Origin: Comamonadaceae bacterium
GTDB taxonomy: Bacteria > Pseudomonadota > Gammaproteobacteria > Burkholderiales > Burkholderiaceae_C
Reading direction: 5' to 3'
Assembly: GCA_947476285.1 (NCBI GenBank)
Contig: CANJPU010000002.1
Coordinates: 101,787 to 165,786, forward strand
DNA length: 64,000 nt
Made by a program: the position numbers and the translations under genes. The notes under the pieces are model-generated. The model was given only the letters and a program-made list of their open reading frames with translations, did no database searches and was not told the DNA's origin. Positions 1 through 8,065 of the stretch are shown in pieces (the first letter of the stretch is position 1; every line of letters starts with the position of its first letter).

Positions 1-441
1 ACGCCCCCGCCGAGCCACAGCTCCTTGCCAAGGAGCACTGTGTCCGCTCTTGTTCAGTCATCGCCATCGCCATCGCCATCGCCTCCGCTGCGCACAATCT
101 ATGACGGCCGGATTGAGATACCACGACGCTCGACGTCAGCGCCGCCAGCAGGTGGTTACTGGCCCGATGTCGGGCTTCGATCAGTTCAGAGGCCGGGACA
201 GCTGGCAAGCGCTGCTCAGGTGGTGTCACCGTGGCACGCCACCCGCCCGACGCCTCCAAGCGGGACGCTTCGGACCAACTCGCCAACGCCTTCGGCACAG
301 CCAGTTGCCGGGCAGCCAGGGACGTATCCACGGACCTCGTCGCGCCCATCTGCGCCGCCCGTTGGCACCATAAGAACACCGAGCACTTCGCCATATCGGC
401 CGACCGGCAGTGTGCGGCAAATGACACCAGGTCCGCGCTAG
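1..441 (+). CDS. possible C-terminal end of a Pro/Ser/Thr-rich protein (doubtful)
   Basis: This frame is open from base 1 to a TAG at 439-441, so it could be the end of a gene that begins left of the window. The translation is low-complexity and rich in Pro, Ser, Thr and Arg, with no recognisable fold; near the start a CGCCAT-type hexamer repeat (about 60-82) encodes an SPSPSPSP run. The TTG at 25 used by the ORF track has no clear ribosome binding site. Overlapping frames are also open, as is common in GC-rich non-coding DNA. It may be a disordered protein tail or no gene at all. I see nothing else in 442-550. Confidence 0.2.
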   Translation, partial: TPPPSHSSLPRSTVSALVQSSPSPSPSPPLRTIYDGRIEIPRRSTSAPPAGGYWPDVGLRSVQRPGQLASAAQVVSPWHATRPTPPSGTLRTNSPTPSAQPVAGQPGTYPRTSSRPSAPPVGTIRTPSTSPYRPTGSVRQMTPGPR

Positions 442-550
442 CGCGCTAACCGCGTCGACCGAGCCATGAGCGACATCGCCCCGCAACGGCGATGCAACAT
501 AGCCAGCTTCGGCGCCAACCCAGTGATGGGTACTTCAGCAGGCCCCGACC

Positions 551-856
551 CTAGGCCACTTCCAGATTCACGAAAGGCGCGTGCTGCTGCCCGCCATAGA
601 CGTCCGAATCGTCGATGTCGCCGGAGATGCTGGGGCGGGGAATGGTGACCTTGATGGCGTTGGCTGCGTCGTAGTGAATGATGGCGACGGCTTCGGGTGC
701 GAGGCGATACGCTTGTGCCACCCACTGCGCGCTGATCAGGCCGCTGTCGCGCACTTTTGTGTAGCCTTCGCTGTCCTTGAAGATCACATCGAATGTGAGC
801 TCGAACGGGCCGGCGTTCTTGCTCCTGATGAGTTTGGTCATTTGCCACAGCTTCAT
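551..856 (-). CDS. small AtuA-associated protein
   Basis: A 101-residue protein starting MKLWQMTK. It is the small partner protein usually found directly after AtuA-family genes, either as a separate gene or as the C-terminal part of longer AtuA proteins. The ATG at 856 overlaps the stop of the AtuA gene by four bases (ATGA), so translation is coupled and the two products probably act together. The ORF track extends to 1009, but that extension lies inside the AtuA gene and is not needed. No signal peptide, membrane segment or catalytic motif is visible. Its biochemical role is not established; the partnership is inferred from the overlap and from gene order in the family. Confidence 0.75.
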   Translation of the reverse strand: MKLWQMTKLIRSKNAGPFELTFDVIFKDSEGYTKVRDSGLISAQWVAQAYRLAPEAVAIIHYDAANAIKVTIPRPSISGDIDDSDVYGGQQHAPFVNLEVA

Positions 857-2232
857 GATCGGGCACCGACGTTTTCGTATTCGATTTGGAACATCTCCAG
901 CGGTGATGCGGGTTCGACCACGTGGTTCATGTTGAAGCGATAGCTCGGGCCGCGTGGGATTTCGGCGGGGGAATACGGGTAGGCGATGGAGGTGATGAGG
1001 CCCGTCCACTCGGGCACCGGGAAGTGCACGGCGATGTGGGCGACCGACTTCATCAAGGCCGTGGCTTGCTCCTGCGTTGGCGCGGTCACCTGGAACAACA
1101 GCCCCACCTCATGTCCGATGGCGGTCTCGGGCTCGCGCGCGCCCATGGTTGCGTTCTTGCCGAAGACCCGTACATCGAACTTGTATTGCGTCGTGACCGA
1201 TGCGCCGAACACGGCCGCGATGCGGTCATTGGCTGCCCGCATCAGGCCGGCGAGCCAGGCGTCAAGCTGCATCAGGATGACGGGGTCGCGCACACTGCCG
1301 ATCAAGATGGTCTGGTAGCCGGCGAGTTCCGCGCCTTCGAGCTTGATGGTGTAGCGCTCGGCGGGCTTGAATGTACTGCCAGACACTTTCACGGCGCGAT
1401 CGGAGATGGCCTCGTATCTGGCGGCGTAGGTGTTGAGCACGCCTGAGGGCTCGATCAACTCATAGGGCGTGGCGTTCTCGTACAGGTTGTGCGAGGCAAC
1501 GCTGTCGGGATCGCAGCGGTAGTCGGGGTTGGGCGGCTCGATGATGAAGTGATCGTCGCGCACGATTGCGAAATTGCAGTCAGGGTACTTGCGCTGCACC
1601 ACACATGCCGCGCCGCATTCCAGGATTTTGGCGGCGTGCCAGACCGTTGCGGGGTTGATGCCGCGCATGGTGGGTATGGCCGAGAAAATGGACGTGTCGC
1701 TCGATCGCCCGGCGATGACGACGTCGGCACCGTTCTCAAGTGCCTGTACGAATGGCTCGATGCCGGCCATGCCGACAATGTGTGTGCTGCGCTCGATCAC
1801 GCCGTCATCGAGCATCGGCGCATTGGCAAGCGGCGTGATCTTGCCTTGTGCCAGCTTGCGCTTGAGGTAGCCCTTGTCTTGCTCGCTGTGGATGGCCGCC
1901 AGCTTGAACTGAAGCTTTTCTTCGTGAGCGATGTCGCGCGCGATGCCCACCAGGCGGGCCAGGTGCGGGTCGCTGCCCGATGTGCAGGCTGAGCCCACGA
2001 TCACCGGGATGCCTGCGGCACGCCCGGCCATCAGCATGAGGCGCAGATCGCGTTTATAGGCGGCGTCGGAGAACAGCGTTTGTTCGCTGCCCAGATAGTG
2101 GGGGCCAGGATCGGTCGAGCCCGAGTCGGCGCCAATGAAGTCTGGCCTTTGCGTCATCGCCCGCTTGAGCGTCTCTTCCCGGAAGCCAGATCCCAGAATG
2201 CCGGTGGCGGAAAGTATGCGAACTTCTTTCAT
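853..2232 (-). CDS. AtuA family protein (DUF1446, acyclic terpene utilisation type)
   Basis: A 459-residue cytoplasmic protein with the full AtuA/DUF1446 layout: an N-terminal LSATGILGSGF segment, then GADSGSTDPGPHYLG, then the GADVVIAGRSSDTSIF block in the middle. The family is named after AtuA of Pseudomonas citronellol/geraniol catabolism, but most members occur in unrelated CoA-dependent clusters and the reaction is unknown. It sits between a GntR regulator (12 bp upstream) and its small partner (4-bp overlap), forming a three-gene minus-strand unit. The usual Atu companions are not adjacent; a geranyl-CoA-carboxylase-like pair lies 50 kb away at 52.7-56.3 kb. The family assignment is firm, the substrate is not known. 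Confidence 0.85.
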   Translation of the reverse strand: MKEVRILSATGILGSGFREETLKRAMTQRPDFIGADSGSTDPGPHYLGSEQTLFSDAAYKRDLRLMLMAGRAAGIPVIVGSACTSGSDPHLARLVGIARDIAHEEKLQFKLAAIHSEQDKGYLKRKLAQGKITPLANAPMLDDGVIERSTHIVGMAGIEPFVQALENGADVVIAGRSSDTSIFSAIPTMRGINPATVWHAAKILECGAACVVQRKYPDCNFAIVRDDHFIIEPPNPDYRCDPDSVASHNLYENATPYELIEPSGVLNTYAARYEAISDRAVKVSGSTFKPAERYTIKLEGAELAGYQTILIGSVRDPVILMQLDAWLAGLMRAANDRIAAVFGASVTTQYKFDVRVFGKNATMGAREPETAIGHEVGLLFQVTAPTQEQATALMKSVAHIAVHFPVPEWTGLITSIAYPYSPAEIPRGPSYRFNMNHVVEPASPLEMFQIEYENVGARS

Positions 2233-2244
2233 AGGCTGCGGCGG

Positions 2245-2949
2245 CTAGTCAGAGGATTCATGCAAATGGTTGGCCATGGAATGAACGCGGGCTTCATAGC
2301 CGGCCCGGATGTGTCTGCGCGTCACATCCTCGGCGCGACGCGAGTCGCGCGCCACCACCGCCGCCACCACCTCGGCATGCTCTTTGATGGCCGCTTCGAT
2401 ACGCTCTGACGTCATCAGGGTGGTCGGGCCCAGCAGCACCAGAGAATCACGCAGCACTTGCAAGGCTTTGAGAAGGAAGCGGTTGTGCGCCGCCTGGTAG
2501 AGATGCTCGTGGAATGTTTTGTTGATGCGCGCCTGAGCATGAGGATCGTTCGGACACTGTTGCTGCGCTTCGAGCGTGCGTTGCAGCAGCGCGAGTTCCG
2601 TCTGATCCGCATTGACGGCGGCAAGCCCGGCGGCAGCGCTCTCCAGTATTTGCCGCACCGCATAGAGCTCAGCCACAGCACGCATGTCGAAAGATGTCAC
2701 CGCCAGGCCGCCCGCCTTGGGTTCAATGATGCCATCCGATTGCAGTCGGCGCATGGCTTCGCGAACAGGGGTTCGGCTGACTTGCAGCCACTCTCCGATT
2801 TCAATTTCCCGGACGCGCTCACCCGGTTTGAACTTGCCGGCTTGTATCGCGGCGTGCACGGCGTTATAGACTTTGTCGGTGAGGTTTGCGCGCGTCTGAG
2901 GCCTTAGGACCTTGTGGCGCGTGGTACCTGGTTTCTTGGTGGAAGTCAT
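2245..2949 (-). CDS. GntR-family transcriptional regulator, FCD subfamily
   Basis: A 234-residue regulator. Residues ~15-80 form the GntR winged helix with the diagnostic VSRTPVREAMRRL recognition helix, and the rest is an all-helical FCD ligand domain (NKTFHEHLYQAAHNRFL, KEHAEVVAAV, RRHIRAGYEAR carry the His residues that bind metal or ligand in the family). FCD members usually bind organic acids and repress neighbouring catabolic genes. I chose the ATG at 2949; an in-frame ATG at 2967 is the alternative. The ORF track start at 3453 runs through the divergent promoter region and is not credible. The inverted repeat 2948-2967 overlaps the start, which suggests autoregulation and control of the divergent PrpD gene. 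Confidence 0.85.
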   Translation of the reverse strand: MTSTKKPGTTRHKVLRPQTRANLTDKVYNAVHAAIQAGKFKPGERVREIEIGEWLQVSRTPVREAMRRLQSDGIIEPKAGGLAVTSFDMRAVAELYAVRQILESAAAGLAAVNADQTELALLQRTLEAQQQCPNDPHAQARINKTFHEHLYQAAHNRFLLKALQVLRDSLVLLGPTTLMTSERIEAAIKEHAEVVAAVVARDSRRAEDVTRRHIRAGYEARVHSMANHLHESSD

Positions 2950-2967
2950 GTATGCGGCAGTATACAT
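2948..2967. promoter_or_regulatory. candidate GntR operator
   Basis: Inverted repeat ATGTAT-N8-ATACAT at the 5' end of the GntR gene, in the divergent region facing the PrpD gene. The core GTATACATT (2960-2968) recurs exactly at 31731-31739 and 31851-31859, next to the second GntR regulator. FCD-type GntR proteins commonly bind such TGTATAC-like palindromes. Function is inferred from position and recurrence. Confidence 0.5.
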
Positions 2968-3109
2968 TCTGCTGAATCCGTGATGCGGTAGCGTTTTCCT
3001 GGTCGCGGTCGTCGCCTTGTTCATTGGCGGCTGGCATCGGCGGCTGGCATCTGGCGGCCGGCTCGTTCCTGAATTACCATGGCACTTCCCCAAATCATCA
3101 GAAGCGACC

Positions 3110-4474
3110 ATGAAGTCCGCCCTTGACGATGTCCTGAGTTGGTTATGCAGACTCGACGCGCAGCTGCCACCGAAGGTCGAACTCAAGGCGCGCTGGCTGC
3201 TGATGGACACGCTGGGCTGCGTGATGGCAGGACGGCTTGCCCCGCCTGTGCAGCAGCTCGAAACCGTGCTCGGCAAGTCTGACCCTGGGTCGTTCCGGCT
3301 TCTTGATGGGCCAGGGCTGTCCAATTCCGGCGCGGCATGGATGCTGGGCATGGCGGCCTGCTGGGATGAAGCGTGCGAAGGCCATGCAGGGGCGCATGGG
3401 CGGCCCGGCGTGGCCGCGCTTGCCGCGCTTCTTCCGCTCAGTTCGCAGCTCACGATGGGGCAGTTTCTGCGCGCGTTTGTTGTCGGCTATGAAGTTGGTG
3501 CGCGCGCCGGAGCCAGCCTGCGCATCAAGCCGGGCATGCATGTGGACGGCAACTGGCCCGCGCTGGGTGCCGCCGCTGCGGTTGCTCACGCGCTCGGTTT
3601 GAATGCTGCGGGCATCGAGCAGGCGGTGCATATCGCGGCGTGCCAGCTTCCGCTGAGTCTTTATCTGCCCATCCGCTCGGGTGACACAGCGCGCAACACC
3701 TTTCTCGGCCATGCGGCGGCGCTGGGCCAAAGCGCGGCGTTCGCGGCAGCCAGCGGAATCTGCGCACCCGGCACGTCCATCGACGAGTACGCGCGGGTCG
3801 GCCTCAACCGCGAGGGGCTGGAGATTGATCGTTCGCACCGTTTTCATATTCTCGATGCCTACTTCAAGCCGTATGCCGCCGTGCGCCATGTTCACTACGG
3901 CGCTCTTGCCGCCTTGCAGCTCAAGCCCGAGGTCGACCTGGAAAGCATCACCGCCATCTCGCTGAGTGTGTACGAAGAAGCCACCGTTTACTGCGCCAAT
4001 CGCGCACCCCAGACACCTCTGCAGGCGCAGTTTTCCTTGAGCTTCGGTGTCGCGGCCATGCTTCGATGGAGCCGCCTGGACCCCACGGTGTATCGCGACC
4101 CGAAGTTCCAGGACCCCTTGATGCGCCGGCTGGAGGCGCTGGTCGAAGTCACTGTGGACCGGGAGTTGACGCATGCCGCGCAACGCAGTGCCACACTCAC
4201 GATCGCGTCGAACGGCACCACCGTCCAGCAGCAAGTGAGCGCGGTGCATGGCGACGCAGCCATGCCATTCACGCAGGCTGCGCTCATCGAGAAGTTCGTG
4301 TCTTATTGCGCGGCCTGCGCCTTGCAGCCACAGGCTCGTGCCACGGCCAATCAGATTTTGACTCTGCCTCGCGACGAGAAATTCGATACGCTGTGGGCCG
4401 GCATAGCGTCAATGCGTTCACCAGTGGCATCGATGATATTTGACCAGGTACGCCGGAACTCGGGGGCCACCTAG
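3110..4474 (+). CDS. MmgE/PrpD family protein
   Basis: A 454-residue member of the MmgE/PrpD fold, which includes 2-methylcitrate dehydratase PrpD and cis-aconitate decarboxylase. Family landmarks visible are LLMDTLGCVMAG near the N-terminus, the CWDEACEGHAGAHGRPGVAALAA region where classical members read DYDD, and KPYAAVRHVHYGALAAL in the middle. The ATG at 3110 (MKSALDDV) fits the family start; the ORF-track start at 3017 adds 31 residues with no homologous look. It is divergent from the GntR gene and probably regulated by it. It lacks the strict DxxD signature of PrpD, so 2-methylcitrate is unlikely; the substrate is probably another hydroxy or unsaturated di/tricarboxylate. Confidence 0.8.
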   Translation: MKSALDDVLSWLCRLDAQLPPKVELKARWLLMDTLGCVMAGRLAPPVQQLETVLGKSDPGSFRLLDGPGLSNSGAAWMLGMAACWDEACEGHAGAHGRPGVAALAALLPLSSQLTMGQFLRAFVVGYEVGARAGASLRIKPGMHVDGNWPALGAAAAVAHALGLNAAGIEQAVHIAACQLPLSLYLPIRSGDTARNTFLGHAAALGQSAAFAAASGICAPGTSIDEYARVGLNREGLEIDRSHRFHILDAYFKPYAAVRHVHYGALAALQLKPEVDLESITAISLSVYEEATVYCANRAPQTPLQAQFSLSFGVAAMLRWSRLDPTVYRDPKFQDPLMRRLEALVEVTVDRELTHAAQRSATLTIASNGTTVQQQVSAVHGDAAMPFTQAALIEKFVSYCAACALQPQARATANQILTLPRDEKFDTLWAGIASMRSPVASMIFDQVRRNSGAT

Positions 4475-4539
4475 CGCCTCAAGGCATGCCCGGTGCTCTT
4501 GCGGATCGCAGGCCGGATTCCCCCTGGGCAATCAAAATC

Positions 4540-4800
4540 AGCAGACATCGGTGGACTGCGATCGGTACCAATCGTGAGGACCGGCCCGTCGCGCGAAGTG
4601 CTAGCTCGTCTGAACGAGTTCGTCAGCCGCGCCCCTGCAGTCGCGGGAAGTCAGCGAGAAGTTGGCCACGCTGGGTCTAGGCCAGATCTCTATGAGGAAC
4701 GAGGACTTTGTCACCGAGATGCGGATGGATATCTAACGCTCCGCGCGCGTCGCGAAATCCCCGGGCATCCTGAAACAGTGGATTTGGGATCACTATGCCG
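4540..4800 (+). pseudogene. relic of a Bug/TctC receptor gene (C-terminal part)
   Basis: Translating this stretch in two frames recovers the C-terminal end of a TctC receptor. Frame 2 gives GPSREVLARLNEFVSRA, equivalent to the usual GTPxxVLxRLN block. After a one-base shift near 4635 the next frame gives SREVSEKLATLGLG, then MRNEDFVTEMRMDI, an in-frame TAA, and RSARVAKSPGILK, which matches the usual ERWxxVVKxAGI ending. The N-terminal two thirds are missing. None of the ORF-track entries here is a real gene. It sits between the PrpD gene and a second broken gene, marking a decayed site inside an otherwise intact operon. Confidence 0.65.
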
Positions 4801-4882
4801 CCTTGCGCACCGCTGGGAGCCACGTCATCGTGAGCGTATGCTGCAAACGTTTTGCATGAAAGCGGTCCCCAAAGGAGCCTCT

Positions 4883-5496
4883 GTGGATAACGAGCGGAAT
4901 TTGCCAACCGCGATGGCAGAAAGTGATCTTGTCACCTACGAGCGCAGCGAGAGGGTTGCGATCATCACCTTGAATCGCCCCCCCGTCAATGCATTGTCGG
5001 AAGCGCTTCGATCAACGGGCCAGCACCGGGCGGCGGCACCGTTCTCGGTGCTTTGTGCGATTACCGTATTGCCGCGCAAGAGGCGACGTTCAGCTATCCG
5101 GAAATCGATCGGGGCACCGTGGGCGGCGGCGGCGCTTTCATGCGCAACATCGGAATTGCGGAAGGGACTGTTCGCAAGCTCTTATATACCGGACATGTGT
5201 GCTCGGCGCAGGAGGCGTTGCGGCTGGGGCTGGTCGATGAAGTCGTGACCTATGAGCGGCTGATGCTCGCAGCGATGGATCTCGCCCAACGTATTGCGTC
5301 CAAAGCACGGTCCGCCTTGGTGCTGATGAAGCAAGGCGCGCTCACTGCGGCCGCACATGCCGACTGGCAGGCGGCATACCGTGCGACGCACCATCTGTCC
5401 GCGCAGATGACCAGCAGCAATGAGGCAAAGGAAGGAATGAACGCGTTCCTGGAGAAACGCGCAGCAATCTATCCGAGCAAGCCAGGAGATAATTAA
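4883..5496 (+). pseudogene. enoyl-CoA hydratase, broken by an internal deletion
   Basis: The N-terminal piece starts at GTG 4883 behind AAAGGAG and reads to VAIITLNRPPVNALSEAL in frame 2. Near 5010 the reading jumps to frame 1, where the crotonase C-terminal half continues: INGPAPGGGTVLGALCDYR, then TFSYPEIDRGTVGGGG, then the terminal helix ending at the TAA at 5496. About 60-70 residues between the NALS strand and the AxNG oxyanion region are missing, and the join is out of frame. The retained PEI glutamate aligns with catalytic Glu164 of rat enoyl-CoA hydratase. The 5053-5496 ORF could still give a C-terminal fragment, but not an active enzyme. A sequencing or assembly gap is the alternative. 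Confidence 0.75.
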
Positions 5497-5597
5497 GCGA
5501 TTGTGCGCCGCGCGGAGTACCATGACTCTAACGAATACGGGCGCTTCGCTGGCGTAGGCCGTCAGACCAGAGACAAAAATCAGCAGGAGACAAACCC

Positions 5598-6584
5598 ATG
5601 CGGATCATTCGAATCAGTTCATATTTCCTAAAATTGGTCGCGGCGATCGGCATTGCCACCGCGTACGCGCTGCCGGCATCTGCACAGGGTTTCCCGAGCA
5701 AGCCGATCACCGTCATTTTCCCCTTCACCGCCGGCTCGCCGGTGGATACCGTGTTCCGCGATATTGCTCAGCATGCGTCCAAGACCTTGGGCCAACCCGT
5801 CCTGCTCGAAGCGCGCCCCGGCGCCAACAACCGGCTCGGGCTTGCGGCGGTAAAAACCGCCAAGCCCGATGGTTACCTGCTCGCAATGGCCTTCGATGCC
5901 GTTCTCGTTTCGCAGCCCATCATCGACTCTAATTTTCACTTGGAACCGGTCCGTGACTATGCGCCGGTGCAGCTCACACTTGAATTTCCGATGGTCATGA
6001 TCGGAGGCACGTCGCCCCCGATAAAGGACGTCAAGGAATTCGTTGCCTATGCCAAGGCGAATCCTGGCAAAGTGAACTTCGCCGCCGTAGGCGGTGGTAC
6101 TGGCCATTTCATTGCCGAGCGCATGCGTCAAGCCATGGGCATCGATGTCACCATGGTCCCGTACAAGGGCTCCCCGCCGGCCATCACTGATCTCATAGGC
6201 AACCGGGTCAACGTGCTGTTGACCGGCGCCAATGCGAGGCCTTTCATCAACTCCGGCAAGGTCGTCGGCATTGCAACCACCGGCAGCCAGCGCTGGAGCG
6301 CTTTTCCAGATCTGCCGACACTGACCGAAAGCGGCATTGCGGTCGCGAGTTCCACCTGGTACGGGCTGGTCGCGCCGCCCGGAACCCCGCCGGATGTGAT
6401 CGCGAAACTCAATAGCGCTTTCAACGCCGCAATGCAAGTGCCCGAGATCCGCAAGAACCTCGAGGAGAAATTCGGCATGCTCCCGCGAGGCAACCTGACG
6501 CCCGATGAGTTCACTTCCTTCATTCGCGCCGAATCGAGGACCTGGGCACCCATCCTTAAGGCCTCCGGCATCAAGATTGAATAA
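5598..6584 (+). CDS. Bug/TctC-type tripartite tricarboxylate receptor
   Basis: A 328-residue secreted solute receptor. A signal peptide occupies about residues 1-30 (cleavage likely after LPASAQG). The mature protein shows FPSKPITVIFPF, the KPDGYLLAM ligand-loop block, VPYKGSPPAITDL and the YGLVAPPGTP hinge near residue 255. The first binding loop reads FTAGSPVDT rather than the common PPGGxxD, so the ligand may be unusual. Such receptors present carboxylates to a TctAB membrane pair, absent from this window. It starts about 100 bp after the broken hydratase and is followed 60 bp later by a CaiB transferase, so import and CoA activation of the same acid is plausible. It may functionally replace the decayed receptor at 4540-4800. 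Confidence 0.9.
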   Translation: MRIIRISSYFLKLVAAIGIATAYALPASAQGFPSKPITVIFPFTAGSPVDTVFRDIAQHASKTLGQPVLLEARPGANNRLGLAAVKTAKPDGYLLAMAFDAVLVSQPIIDSNFHLEPVRDYAPVQLTLEFPMVMIGGTSPPIKDVKEFVAYAKANPGKVNFAAVGGGTGHFIAERMRQAMGIDVTMVPYKGSPPAITDLIGNRVNVLLTGANARPFINSGKVVGIATTGSQRWSAFPDLPTLTESGIAVASSTWYGLVAPPGTPPDVIAKLNSAFNAAMQVPEIRKNLEEKFGMLPRGNLTPDEFTSFIRAESRTWAPILKASGIKIE

Positions 6585-6644
6585 GACGCTGCGCGCGCCA
6601 TGCGCAACGGCGCTGGTGTGCTGCTCGCCGATCGAGGGATGAAT

Positions 6645-7835
6645 ATGTTCTCGGAATTGCTGCGCGGTGTGCGCGTTATAGACCTGACCCAGAATGTTGC
6701 CGGGCCGTTCTGCACGCAGATCCTGGGCGACTTCGGCGCCGATGTGATCAAGATCGAGCGGCCGGGGGTCGGAGACGACACGCGCGGCTGGACACCGCGC
6801 GTCGCAGGCGAGTCGGCTGCCTTCCTCGCATACAACCGCAACAAGCGCAGTGCCTGTGTGGACTTTGCCAGCGCCGATGGCGCTCGCCTCGTGGCCGAAC
6901 TGGCGAAGGGCGCCGACGTGTTCATCCATTCCCTGAAGCCGGGCAGCGCAGAGCAGCGAGGTCTGGGTTTCGACGCGCTGCGGCTGGCCAATCCGCGGCT
7001 CGTCTATTGCGCCATCAGCGCCTTTGGCGAAACCGGTCCGCTGGCGCAGCTTCCGGGGTACGACCCGCTGATGCAGGCATTCACCGGCATCATGAGCGTG
7101 ATGGGCAACGAGGGCGACGATCCAGTGCGCGTGAGCCTGCCGATTATCGACATGGGCACCGGCATGTGGTCCGCGCTCGGCATCTTCGCCGCCCTGATGT
7201 CCAGGGAAAAGACCGGGGAGGGCGCGCTGGTCAATGCGAGTCTGCTGGAGTCGGGCATGTCCTGGATGACGATCGTCGTGGCAGGCTACCTCGCCTGCGG
7301 CAAGTTGCCGCTCAAGATGGGCTCTGCCATGGCGATGACGGCACCTTATGAGCTGTTCCACGCCAGCGACGGGCTCGTTTTCATTGCAGCGGGCAACGAC
7401 CGGCTGTACCGCAAGGTGTGCGAGGCGCTCGCAGCGCCTGAGCTGGCGGACGATCCGCGCTTTCTCACGAACGCGCACCGGGTCGAGAACCGCCCGGCAC
7501 TGCGCGAGGCGATCGAGTCGCGGACGCGCGCAAGAACCTCCGCCGACTTGGTGGCGGCGATGCGCAAGGCTGGCACACCGTGCAGCGAGATGAACGACAT
7601 CGGGCAGGCCGTGCGTAGCGAGCAGGTCAGCGCGATGGGCATGGTCGCCCCGCTTCCGACGGCTCTGATTCCAGGGCTGAAGGTGGTGCCGCTGCCGTTG
7701 CGAATGGATGGCCAGCGGGTCGGTCAGTTGACGCCTCCGCCGTTGCTGGGCGCGGACACGGAAGCGGTACTCGGTGAAATCGGTTGCAGCAACGAGCACC
7801 TCGCGGATCTGCGGCGGCGCGGCATCGTCGGCTGA
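6645..7835 (+). CDS. CaiB/BaiF family CoA-transferase
   Basis: A 396-residue class III CoA-transferase, which moves CoA between carboxylic acids through an aspartyl-CoA anhydride. Visible landmarks are RGVRVIDLTQNVAGPFCTQILGDFGADVIKIE at the N-terminus (a normal family opening), FIHSLKPGSAEQRGLG, and IIDMGTGMWSALGIF, where Asp169 is at the position of the catalytic Asp of formyl-CoA transferase. I chose the ATG at 6645, preceded by GAGGG at a six-base spacing; the ATG at 6639 abuts that site and the ORF-track start at 6600 overlaps the end of the receptor region. It lies between a Bug receptor and a crotonase, consistent with activation of an imported acid. Confidence 0.88.
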   Translation: MFSELLRGVRVIDLTQNVAGPFCTQILGDFGADVIKIERPGVGDDTRGWTPRVAGESAAFLAYNRNKRSACVDFASADGARLVAELAKGADVFIHSLKPGSAEQRGLGFDALRLANPRLVYCAISAFGETGPLAQLPGYDPLMQAFTGIMSVMGNEGDDPVRVSLPIIDMGTGMWSALGIFAALMSREKTGEGALVNASLLESGMSWMTIVVAGYLACGKLPLKMGSAMAMTAPYELFHASDGLVFIAAGNDRLYRKVCEALAAPELADDPRFLTNAHRVENRPALREAIESRTRARTSADLVAAMRKAGTPCSEMNDIGQAVRSEQVSAMGMVAPLPTALIPGLKVVPLPLRMDGQRVGQLTPPPLLGADTEAVLGEIGCSNEHLADLRRRGIVG

Positions 7836-7864
7836 TCCGGAAACATCTTCTCAGACAGGCCAAC

Positions 7865-8056
7865 ATGACCCTTACGTCCTCCAACCAATGGGACGCGCTG
7901 CGCCATATTCGCGCGCGCGAATTCGGCTGGTACAACGGGTTCGGCGAGCACGATACGGGCAAGGATGGCAACAAGCTGGGCATCGACAAGTACGCGCAGC
8001 GCGGTTTCGTCTGGTGTCGGCTCCCCAGCCAATGCGATTGCGATGGTGTGAAGTAA
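7865..8056 (+). pseudogene. short ORF, probably a fragment (63 aa)
   Basis: ATG 7865 to TAA 8056 encodes 63 residues between the CaiB and crotonase genes. I do not recognise a complete family. The stretch WYNGFGEHDTG and LGIDKYAQRGFV resembles the segment of cyclase/kynurenine-formamidase-like proteins that normally precedes a GRGVLLD motif, but here the reading ends in unrelated WCRLPSQCDCDGVK. A relic of a larger gene left by an internal deletion is therefore more likely than a functional small protein. The ribosome binding site (AGGCC) is weak. Confidence 0.35.
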
Positions 8057-8065
8057 CAAGGTGAA

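Noticed and set aside
2950-3453. N-terminal extension of the GntR ORF
   Set aside because: Would read through the divergent promoter and into the PrpD gene; GntR family proteins start close to the winged helix.
5628-7799. 723-codon ORF on the minus strand
   Set aside because: Antisense shadow of the Bug receptor and CaiB genes, which have clear family motifs on the plus strand; its translation is low-information and rich in Arg, His and Gln.
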